Source of the DNA: Anaerolineales bacterium
Lineage (GTDB): Bacteria; Chloroflexota; Anaerolineae; 4572-78; J111
Reading direction: 5' to 3'
DNA length: 5,595 nucleotides
Assembly (NCBI GenBank): GCA_012032575.1
Contig: JAAUSP010000518.1
Coordinates: 1-5,595 of the forward strand
In this document: in pieces, positions 1-5,376 of the stretch
Numbering within the stretch: position 1 is the first letter of the stretch
Layout of the letters: every line of letters begins with the position of its first letter
Made by a program: the position numbers and the translations under genes
The notes under the pieces: generated by a model
Told to the model about the DNA's origin: nothing
Seen by the model: the letters and a program-made list of their open reading frames with translations, nothing else
Database searches by the model: none

Positions 1-1
1 G

Positions 2-1035
2 GTCGAAGATGCCCTCGACCACGAGATGATCTGCGCCGCCACCGATTGGCCTGCGCCGAAATGATCCGCTCCGGTATCACCAGTTTTTACGATATTCTGG
101 AAGCGCCTTTTGCCATTCCCGGCGCGCTGGAGGCTCAACGGGCCGTGGTGGAAAAACGCGGGCTGCGCGGGATTCTCTCCTTTGAAAGCACCGAGCGGGT
201 GAGCAAAGAAAACGGGCAAATCGGCCTGCGCGAGAATGCCGAGTTCGTTAAAAGCTGCCGGGCGGCCAAAACGCTGGTCGAGGGGCTGATGTGCTTCCAT
301 ACCACCTTTACCTGCTCCGCCGATTTCATCCAACAGGCCTTTGCTCTGGGCGAGGAGTTGGATTGCAGCGTCCACATGCACTGCAACGAGGCCACCTTTG
401 AGCCGGACTACGCCCTGAAGCATTTTGGTAAACGCACCCTGGAATATTACGATGAGGTGGGCGTGACCGGCCCGCGCATGCAGGCGTCGCAGTGCGTCCA
501 GTTGTCGGAGCGGGAAATCCAGATTGTGGTCGAAAAAGGCATTCGGGTGACGCATATGCCTTTGAGCAACTGTGAGGTCGGCGGCGGGATTGCTCCGGTC
601 CCGCAAATGCTGGAACGAGGCGTTACCCTCGGCCTGGGCAGTGACGGCTACATCAACGACTTTTTCGAGGTGATGCGCGGCGCGTTTCTGATCCACAAAG
701 CCGGCCAGCAGAGTACCACCGTCATGCCCGCCGACCAGGTTTTTTACCTGGCCACCGAAGGCGGAGCCAAAACCCTGGGCTGGGACAATGTGGGCCGCCT
801 GGCTCCCGGTTATCAGGCCGACCTGCAACTTGTTGACGGGCTTTTCCCCACGCCCGCTGCCGTGTACAATCTTTATGACCAATTGGTGCTGTGGCGCAAC
901 CACACCCACGTCCGCGAGGTGATGGTCGCCGGGCAGTGGCGGGTACGCAGCGGCGAGGTGCTCAACGCCGATTGGGGGACCATGCGGGCGCGGGTGCATG
1001 AAAGTGCGCGGAAGATGTGGGCCAGAGTGAAGTAG
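2..1035 (+). CDS. Amidohydrolase / deaminase-chlorohydrolase family protein, 5'-truncated and frameshifted
   Basis: Metal-dependent hydrolase of the amidohydrolase superfamily, in the branch with SAH/MTA deaminases, guanine deaminase and triazine hydrolases; substrate unknown. The N-terminal third, with the HxH metal motif, lies outside the window. The first 49 bases read VEDALDHEMICAATDW in frame 2. The protein continues as ACAEMIRSGITSFYD in frame 1, so one G appears to be missing at TGG(G)CC near 47-49; the TTG at 46 is not a real start. Counting residues from that TTG, visible motifs are HCNE (H112, E115; the strand-5 HxxE), SNCEVGGGIAPVP (175-187), GLGSDG with D200 (strand-8 metal Asp) and the C-terminal GRLAPGYQADL (250-260). 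The usual strand-6 AHCVHL motif reads SQCVQL (148-153), with Gln in place of His. It ends at TAG 1033-1035, about 175 bases before the DUF445 gene, with palindromic element A between them. The family call is secure; the exact function is not. Confidence 0.85.
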   Translation, partial: RRCPRPRDDLRRHRLACAEMIRSGITSFYDILEAPFAIPGALEAQRAVVEKRGLRGILSFESTERVSKENGQIGLRENAEFVKSCRAAKTLVEGLMCFHTTFTCSADFIQQAFALGEELDCSVHMHCNEATFEPDYALKHFGKRTLEYYDEVGVTGPRMQASQCVQLSEREIQIVVEKGIRVTHMPLSNCEVGGGIAPVPQMLERGVTLGLGSDGYINDFFEVMRGAFLIHKAGQQSTTVMPADQVFYLATEGGAKTLGWDNVGRLAPGYQADLQLVDGLFPTPAAVYNLYDQLVLWRNHTHVREVMVAGQWRVRSGEVLNADWGTMRARVHESARKMWARVK

Positions 1036-1061
1036 AGCCTGTACTGCCGCTCTTTAGTTAG

Positions 1062-1151
1062 AACGCAGATTTACGCTGATAAACGCAGACCGTAGGCGCA
1101 GAGAAATTTAAAGAGATCAGCGGAAATCAGTCGAATCTGCGTTATCTGCGT
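1062..1151. repeat. Palindromic intergenic element A (ACGCAGAT / ATCTGCGT units)
   Basis: The left arm carries three related units at a 10-base period: ACGCAGAT (1063-1070), ACGCTGAT (1073-1080) and ACGCAGAC (1083-1090). The right arm carries the reverse complements: ATCAGCG (1116-1122), ATCAGTCG (1126-1133), ATCTGCGT (1135-1142) and ATCTGCGT (1144-1151). ACGCAGAT at 1063 pairs perfectly with either right-hand ATCTGCGT, so several hairpin registers are possible. It lies in the gap after the amidohydrolase and codes for nothing I can recognise. It looks like a short non-autonomous dispersed repeat; other copies in the genome would confirm this. Confidence 0.7.
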
Positions 1152-1174
1152 GCTATTTTTAGTGGGCTGTGAAG

Positions 1175-1190
1175 AGTGTGCTCTCACACT
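1175..1190 (+). promoter_or_regulatory. Small inverted repeat upstream of the DUF445 gene
   Basis: AGTGTG (1175-1180) and CACACT (1185-1190) form a perfect 6-bp stem with a CTCT loop, about 20 bases before the likely DUF445 start. It could be an operator or a leader hairpin. If translation instead began at the GTG at 1169, this would be coding sequence. Function is not established. Confidence 0.3.
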
Positions 1191-1210
1191 ACGGGTCCAG
1201 TTTTGAGAGG

Positions 1211-2467
1211 ATGATGGTGTTGCAAGACGCGGAAAAACAGCGCGATTTGCGCCGGATGAAGCAGTTGGCCACCGCGCTGCTGGCAGCGGCCTTTGTAATT
1301 TTTATTATCGCGACCATTTTAGAGAAATGGTACGGCTGGGCCGGTTTTATTCGCGCCGCTGCCGAAGCGTCTATGGTCGGCGCAATTGCCGATTGGTTTG
1401 CCGTGACGGCTCTGTTTCGCCATCCCTTCGGGTTGAAGATTCCGCACACGGCGATTGTGCCCCGCCGCAAGCGTGAAATCGGTGAAAAATTGGCCCGCTT
1501 TGTCCGCCAGAACTTTCTGACCGAGGAAGTCATTGCCGAAAAACTGCGTTCGATGGAAGTCACCAAAAAAGTGGCCGAGTGGTTGGAGCAGCCGGAAAAC
1601 AGCGCCCTGATCGCCGAGCAACTGGCGACCGGCGCGGCGGGGGTGATCGAGGTGGTCAAGGATGAAGATATTCAACTGCTGATCGAAAAGCAGCTTGTGG
1701 CCCAAATCCGCTCCACCCACTTTGCGCCTATGCTGGGCAATGTGCTGGCCCTTTTTACGGCCAGCAACCGCCAGCAGGAGTTATTGACCGAACTGGTTAA
1801 ATTTAGCTCAGGTTTTTTGAAGCAGAACAAAGCGATTATTCTCAAGAAGATCAACGAGGAACTGCCCTGGTGGACTGCTGTCTGGAAGGTTGACGCCCGC
1901 ATCTACCAAACCATTCTGCACTCGGTAGACACCACCCTGGCCGAAGTCAAAGCCGACCCGAAGCATCCGCTCTACCACAATTTTGAAGTGGCAGTGGCCC
2001 GCCTGATTGAGGATTTAAAGACTTCGGCTGAACTGCAGGCGCGGGAGCAAACCCTCAAAGAGGATTTGCTACAGCAGCCGGTGGTGCAGCAGTTCTCGGC
2101 GTCGTTGTGGGCTGACCTCAAAACTTCGTTGATGACCCACAGCGCCAATTCCGACTCGACCCTGCGCCGCTCGATCCAGCAAATGCTGGTCAAATCGGGC
2201 GAGACTATTCAGGACAACCCGGTGCTGCACGAGAAAATTGACCACTGGCTGCACAAGCTGATTGTCTACCTGATCCAAACCTACGGCCACGAAATCGAAA
2301 GCCTGATCTCCAACACCATCAACAAATGGAATCCGGACACCATCACCAACAAAATCGAGACCGAGGTAGGCCGCGACCTCCAGTTTATCCGCATCAACGG
2401 CACGCTCATCGGTGGGCTGGTGGGGTTGATTATTTACACCGTTTCTACATTGATCAGACAGTGGTAA
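1211..2467 (+). CDS. DUF445 family membrane protein (YjiN-like)
   Basis: Intact gene of 418 residues from ATG 1211, close to the usual family length. The family is an uncharacterised membrane-anchored group. From this start there is a basic N-terminus, a hydrophobic segment at about 19-37, then the diagnostic DUF445 block at about 51-91 (AEASMVGAIADWFAVTALFR, followed by HPFGLKIPHTAIVPRRK and REIG). A long, mostly helical charged middle follows, and the protein closes with a second hydrophobic segment at about 395-415 before LIRQW. The two ends are thus probably in the membrane with a large domain between them. The frame opens at GTG 1169, but that start has no good ribosome site and would place a hairpin in the coding region. 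GAGAGG at 1205-1210 favours a start in ATG 1211, ATG 1214, GTG 1217 or TTG 1220; spacing alone fits the last two best. It appears to be a single-gene unit with a terminator-like hairpin directly after it. No frameshift is visible, unlike most neighbours. Confidence 0.9.
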   Translation: MMVLQDAEKQRDLRRMKQLATALLAAAFVIFIIATILEKWYGWAGFIRAAAEASMVGAIADWFAVTALFRHPFGLKIPHTAIVPRRKREIGEKLARFVRQNFLTEEVIAEKLRSMEVTKKVAEWLEQPENSALIAEQLATGAAGVIEVVKDEDIQLLIEKQLVAQIRSTHFAPMLGNVLALFTASNRQQELLTELVKFSSGFLKQNKAIILKKINEELPWWTAVWKVDARIYQTILHSVDTTLAEVKADPKHPLYHNFEVAVARLIEDLKTSAELQAREQTLKEDLLQQPVVQQFSASLWADLKTSLMTHSANSDSTLRRSIQQMLVKSGETIQDNPVLHEKIDHWLHKLIVYLIQTYGHEIESLISNTINKWNPDTITNKIETEVGRDLQFIRINGTLIGGLVGLIIYTVSTLIRQW

Positions 2468-2474
2468 AACAAAA

Positions 2475-2506
2475 CCGGGCGGATGAGATTTCTTTCACCC
2501 GCCCGG
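2475..2506 (+). terminator. Probable intrinsic terminator of the DUF445 gene
   Basis: CCGGGCGG (2475-2482) pairs with CCGCCCGG (2499-2506). After an A.C mismatch, TGA (2484-2486) pairs with TCA (2495-2497), leaving an 8-base loop. The stem begins 8 bases after the DUF445 stop codon. The tail CTCAAATCTTTAATTAA is only moderately T-rich, so termination efficiency is uncertain. Confidence 0.55.
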
Positions 2507-2527
2507 CTCAAATCTTTAATTAACCCC

Positions 2528-2630
2528 ATGTCATTTCGAGCGACCCGCAGGGGGAGCGAGAAATCCCTCCCAACTCCTCCTGCAAGCATAGCTTTCAGGG
2601 ATTTCTCGGCCTCTGGCCTCGAAATGACAT
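2528..2630. repeat. Palindromic intergenic element B (ATGTCATTTCGAG arms)
   Basis: Terminal arms ATGTCATTTCGAG (2528-2540) and CTCGAAATGACAT (2618-2630) are perfect 13-bp inverted repeats. A second, inner pair, GAGAAATCCCT (2558-2568) and AGGGATTTCTC (2597-2607), is a perfect 11-bp inverted repeat. The stretches between outer and inner arms pair only partly. Folded, it gives one long two-part hairpin about 100 bases long in the convergent gap between the DUF445 and methyltransferase genes. A half copy sits at 3694-3723, which shows the element is dispersed. No coding content is seen; a terminator role for both flanking genes is possible but there is no T-tract. Confidence 0.8.
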
Positions 2631-2655
2631 CTGAGTTGTGTAACCCCTATAAAGA

Positions 2656-3643
2656 TCAACCCTCACAAATCTTCGCCCGCCGACGCCGGCGCTCTTCGCG
2701 ATCATTGCCGCTGGCTGCTGTTGGTTCAGCCGCTTCAACTGCCACTGCTTCAGCCAGAGCCGGCAGTTCGAAACCTTGCAGCGCGGCCTTGACTGCGCTG
2801 ATATGGCTGGGGTTGCTGCCGCAGCAGCCACCCATCATCTTAACCCCCTGCGCCCCAAATTTTAAGGCGTAGTCGGCCATGATCTCCGGGGTTACGTCAT
2901 ATACCGCTTCGACCATGCCATCCATGCGCGGCAGGCCGGCATTGGGCTTGGCGATGAGGGTCACTTCGGGGGCAGCCCGGCGCATAGCGGTGACAGCCAC
3001 CAGATTCTCTTCCAGGGTTCGCCCGCAGTTAACTCCAACACCCAGCACATTCATGGCCCACAACTCGCGTACCGCATCTTCCGGGCGAACGCCCATCATC
3101 GTCCGGCCATGCATATCAAAACTCATGGTCACGGTGACGGGCAGAGTGGTGGCCTGGTGCGCACCTCGATAGCGGCTTTGGCCTCGCTTAGATCGCTCAT
3201 CGTTTCGATGTGGATGCCATCCGCGCCGCCTTCAGCCAGGCCGGCGGCCTGTTCGGCAAAAAACTCGACCGCCTTTTCGTAGGTCAGCTCGCCCATTGGC
3301 TCCATCAGCAGGCCCGTTGGCCCAATAGAACCCAGCACCAGCACCTTATCCCCGGCCACTTCACGGGCCAATCTGGCCGCCGCCACGTTAATGTCGTGGG
3401 TCAGGTGGCCGCTGCCTTCCATATCCAGGCGCGGGCGCGTCCCCCCAAAGGAGTTGGTCAAAACAGCATCGGAGCCGGCCTCAATGTAAGCCAGGTAATG
3501 CTTTTTGACGGCCTCAGGGTTGTGCAGATTCCACAGTTCGGGGGCCATCCCGGCGGGCAGGCCCATCCGCTGTAGTTGGGTGCCGGTCGCCCCATCCAAA
3601 ATGATGACGCCCGGCTCGCTTAATCTCTGTTTAAATCAGGCAT
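2656..3643 (-). CDS. Homocysteine S-methyltransferase (MetH N-terminal-type), split by two frameshifts
   Basis: Zn-dependent enzyme that methylates homocysteine to methionine; it matches the homocysteine-binding module of MetH/BHMT as a stand-alone protein. The reconstructed length is 329 residues. The start is ATG at 3643-3641, preceded by GGAAAGAGA (3655-3647), and gives MPDLNRD. One T is missing near 3622-3623, after which the protein continues LSEPGVIILDGATGTQL. A second base (one G on the coding strand, GAGG(G)TG) is missing near 3164-3165, between ...EAKAAIE and GAHQATTLPVTVTMSFD. Read through both breaks, the barrel is complete. Key sites are the DGATGTQ motif (17-23), TNSFGG (about 63-68), Cys207 in VGVNCGRT, and Cys274-Cys275 in GGCCGSNP; these three Cys are the family's zinc ligands. 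The tail from about residue 290 is Ala/Glu-rich and then Arg-rich (EERRRRRAK). No B12-binding or folate module is present, so the methyl donor is unknown. Without the corrections it reads as two pieces, 3599-3129 and 3132-2656. Confidence 0.88.
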
Positions 3644-3693
3644 AGTTCTCTTTCCAGGTAATGATGGATGATTGGTAACACTTCATGTCAGGC

Positions 3694-3723
3694 ATGTCAT
3701 TTCGACCGAAGGGAGAAATCCCT
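3694..3723. repeat. Half copy of palindromic element B
   Basis: ATGTCATTTCGA (3694-3705) and GAGAAATCCCT (3713-3723) match the left outer and inner arms of element B at 2528-2568, with a shorter link between them. No right half follows, so this is a solo left half about 50 bases upstream of the methyltransferase start. CATGTCA also occurs just before it (3684-3690), repeating the first bases of the arm. Confidence 0.7.
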
Positions 3724-3809
3724 GTTGCCTATATCTGAACGACTATAGTTACGTTGAACAACGCTGACATGTTACTGCTATTTACGCCAATTCGCAAATC
3801 AAATTCGGT

Positions 3810-3896
3810 TTATCCTGCCGTATGCCGTCAGAGAGCAGTGACCCCGGACGCCGGTCGCAGACCGGCTTGGAGCATGGATTTTTATCCTTCCGTATG
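3810..3896. repeat. Direct repeat pair upstream of the HAD gene
   Basis: TTATCCTGCCGTATG (3810-3824) and TTATCCTTCCGTATG (3882-3896) match at 14 of 15 positions, 72 bases apart, with the GCCGGTC/GACCGGC hairpin between them. The second copy ends just before the candidate -35 box. The layout resembles paired operator sites, but this is inference. Confidence 0.45.
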
Positions 3897-3900
3897 TCAC

Positions 3901-3929
3901 TTGTGTATCCCGCCTGCGTGAAGTACAAT
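3901..3929 (+). promoter_or_regulatory. Candidate sigma-70 promoter for the HAD gene
   Basis: TTGTGT (3901-3906) and TACAAT (3924-3929) are separated by 17 bases. The -10 matches the consensus at 5 of 6 positions and the -35 only at 3 of 6. Transcription would begin near 3936, leaving a leader of about 50 bases before the TTG start at 3988. Confidence 0.35.
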
Positions 3930-3987
3930 CGAAACCGGCCCAAACACTGGGAGGCTGGCTGAATCACGTGGATCGGGAGAGAGGCTA

Positions 3988-4717
3988 TTGATTAAGGGGA
4001 TTATTTTCGATCTGGGCAATACCCTGCTTAAATTTACCGGCGATTCGCTGGACGTTCAACGCGAGGGCGCTGAGGCGATGGCCGACTGGTATCTGAAGAA
4101 AAAGCATATCAAGCTGGATGGCCCGGTCCTGGTGGAAACATTCCTGGACGAACGGGCGGCAGGCCGGACGGTGGCCATCGAAACCCAAATGGAGATTACG
4201 GCCCAGCAAAGCTTGAGCGACGCGCTGCAAAAGATCGAAGCCCCGGCGTCGGCGAAAGCGCTGCTTGAGGCGGCCATCAAAATTTATTTTGCCCCGGAAG
4301 AAGCCGCCTATGTGGCCTATCCGACGCGGTTGACACCCTGAAACGCTCAAAAGCCGGGGGTATCGTCTGGGGCTATATTCCAACGCCACCGACGATAAGC
4401 TGGTCCAGCGGCTCATCAATCAAGGCGGCCTGCGGCCCTGGCTGTCGCCCACCTTTAGCTCGGCGGCGTGGGGCTGGCGCAAACCCAAAGCGGAGCCGTT
4501 CGCCCTGATTGCCGGGCGGTGGGGGCTGTCCCCGACGGAAGTGGTGGTCGTCGGCGATACTCTGGTTGCCGATATTCTGGGCGCACACAATGCCGGTATG
4601 TCCGGCATCCTGGCCGCGATGGATGAGTCGCCCCTTAATGAGACCAACCGGCACATCCGGTCGGCAGCAACCGTAACCAGCCTGGCGGCTCTGCCGGACA
4701 TCATTGGACAGTTATAG
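3988..4717 (+). CDS. HAD-superfamily hydrolase, split by two frameshifts
   Basis: Haloacid-dehalogenase-like hydrolase, probably a small-molecule phosphatase; substrate unknown. The start is TTG 3988, with GGGAGAGAGG at 3975-3984. The frame runs to residue 112 (…VAYP) and then hits an artificial stop at 4339. Adding one base near 4323 (CCG(G)AC) gives DAVDTLKR, and one more near 4346 (CGC(C)TC) gives LKSRGYRLGLYSNATDD. The frame is then open to TAG 4715-4717, for 243 residues, a normal HAD length. Motif I is FDLGNTL with nucleophile D8; the second Asp of DxD is Gly10. Motif II is Ser132 in LYSNA, motif III is Lys166 in WRKPKAEP, and motif IV is VVVGDTLVAD with D191 and D196. The cap is the helical stretch at about 20-108. 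Its first 117 codons would be mistaken for a complete short protein if the breaks were not seen. It is a single gene with its own candidate promoter and palindromic element C after it. Confidence 0.87.
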
Positions 4718-4749
4718 ATGCCCGGAAGAGTTTCATCCCACAATTTTGG

Positions 4750-4820
4750 GCCGGGATTAGGCGATTGGGGGATTTTTTTCTTTACTTTTTATCCCCCGCT
4801 TCGCGTCCCCTAATCCCGGC
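4750..4820. repeat. Palindromic intergenic element C (GCCGGGATTAGG arms), possible terminator
   Basis: The outer arms GCCGGGATTAGG (4750-4761) and CCTAATCCCGGC (4809-4820) are perfect over 12 bp. The inner arms GGGGGAT (4767-4773) and ATCCCCC (4791-4797) are perfect over 7 bp. The loop (4774-4790) is almost all T, and the bases between the arms are unpaired or poorly paired. It lies 33 bases after the HAD stop and 18 bases before the DUF3566-like start. It could end HAD transcription, although the T-run is in the loop rather than after the stem, which argues for a dispersed element instead. Confidence 0.65.
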
Positions 4821-4838
4821 GAAAACCTTTCTGGCTAT

Positions 4839-5282
4839 ATGAGAACTCAGCGTTATACCGTTCGCAAAATTAACCTGATGCCCCTGGCCAAGTTTGGCTG
4901 TCTGCTGGGCGGCGTGGCGATGTTGTTGCCTGGCCTGATCTGTGCCCTGGCCGGAACACAACTGCTGGCTGTTTTGCGCACCTTTCTGGCCGACACCGAA
5001 ACCGCCGCTCTCGACCCGCTGGGCCTGGGCACGCCCATCGAGCTTGATTTTATCCAGTTGCTCAACCTGGCCGAGGTTCAAGCCATGATTATCCGGCTGG
5101 ACGACCAGCGCTTCATCGTAGCCCTGCTCATTATTCTGCTGACCGTGCTGGGCGGCGGGCTGCTGGCCGCGCTGACCATTCTGCTGGTCGGTTGGGTTTA
5201 TAATCTGCTGGCCTGGCTTACCGGCGGAATCGAAGTGGAACTATATCAGAGCATAGCGGAAATAAAAATTAGACAAGATTAA
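4839..5282 (+). CDS. Small membrane protein, DUF3566-like
   Basis: 147 residues, function unknown. The N-terminus has a basic stretch, YTVRKINLMPLAKFG, leading into a first hydrophobic segment (about 16-40). A weakly polar central section follows (about 50-90), then a long hydrophobic stretch (about 92-127) that is one long or two short membrane helices, and then YNLLAWLTGGIEVEL (121-135). The opening 'R-x-I-x-x-x-P-x-x-K' pattern and the closing 'YN-hydrophobic-GGIEV' pattern are what I recognise from DUF3566 proteins, which are mostly described from Actinobacteria; this is similarity by eye. ATG 4839 has no clear ribosome site, but it keeps the conserved N-terminal pattern. The last codons (RQD-stop) run into palindromic element D, so the C-terminus may have been set by that insertion. 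The frame is intact. Confidence 0.75.
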   Translation: MRTQRYTVRKINLMPLAKFGCLLGGVAMLLPGLICALAGTQLLAVLRTFLADTETAALDPLGLGTPIELDFIQLLNLAEVQAMIIRLDDQRFIVALLIILLTVLGGGLLAALTILLVGWVYNLLAWLTGGIEVELYQSIAEIKIRQD

Positions 5283-5338
5283 CAGGATTTACAAGATGAA
5301 AAACAGCAAATAATCCTGTTAATCTTGTTAATCCTGTC
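5272..5338. repeat. Palindromic intergenic element D built of 9-base units
   Basis: The left arm has three 9-base units: GACAAGATT (5272-5280), AACAGGATT (5281-5289) and TACAAGATG (5290-5298). After a 13-base A-rich centre, the right arm has AATCCTGTT (5312-5320), AATCTTGTT (5321-5329) and AATCCTGTC (5330-5338). ACAAGATTAACAGGATT (5273-5289) is the exact reverse complement of 5312-5328, a 17-bp perfect stem. Because the units repeat every 9 bases, other pairing registers exist. The TAA stop (5280-5282) of the DUF3566-like gene lies inside the left arm. Confidence 0.8.
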
Positions 5339-5350
5339 AAAAGTTTGTTA

Positions 5351-5373
5351 TTACCGATAATGGTTATCAGTAA
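5351..5373. promoter_or_regulatory. Inverted repeat just upstream of the reductase start
   Basis: TTACCGATAA (5351-5360) and TTATCAGTAA (5364-5373) are inverted repeats with one mismatch and a 3-base spacer, ending 3 bases before ATG 5377. It could be a repressor operator or an RNA hairpin covering the ribosome site. No strong Shine-Dalgarno sequence is visible for this gene. Confidence 0.4.
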
Positions 5374-5376
5374 GTT

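Larger units (their letters stand above)
3644..3987. other. Divergent intergenic region between methyltransferase and HAD genes
   Basis: 344 bases with no credible gene. It holds the upstream signals of two divergent genes: half of element B (3694-3723), a 15-base direct repeat (3810-3824 and 3882-3896), a perfect 7-bp hairpin with a 3-base loop, GCCGGTC-GCA-GACCGGC (3850-3866), and a candidate sigma-70 promoter for the HAD gene. The 61-codon minus-strand frame at 3967-3782 has no recognisable protein features and runs through these repeats, so I do not call it. Confidence 0.6.

Noticed and set aside
46..48. TTG at 46 as the true amidohydrolase start
   Set aside because: Family sequence continues upstream in another frame (VEDALDHEMICAATDW), and a start here would lack the essential HxH metal-binding region.
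1189..2290. Several minus-strand open frames of 73-156 codons opposite the DUF445 gene
   Set aside because: They are antisense to a well-conserved gene, have low-complexity or Ser/Arg-rich translations and show no family resemblance.
2483..2872. Plus-strand open frame of 129 codons
   Set aside because: It runs through the terminator hairpin and element B and then antisense to the methyltransferase; the translation has no protein character.
2879..3575. Plus-strand open frames opposite the methyltransferase
   Set aside because: Shadows of the minus-strand gene, whose motifs (zinc Cys residues, DGATGTQ) are unmistakable.
3782..3967. Minus-strand 61-codon frame in the divergent gap
   Set aside because: Covers the direct repeats, hairpin and promoter; no ribosome site or recognisable sequence features.
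4323..4348. Programmed ribosomal frameshifting in the HAD gene
   Set aside because: Two separate shifts with no slippery heptamer, and the same kind of base loss in unrelated neighbouring genes, fit assembly errors better.
4373..4743. Minus-strand frames of 93 and 107 codons
   Set aside because: They lie opposite the C-terminal half of the HAD gene, which carries motifs II-IV on the plus strand after frame correction.
5272..5338. Regular 9-base repeats as a miniature CRISPR array
   Set aside because: Units are far too short, have no spacers and are inverted on the two sides; no cas genes are present.
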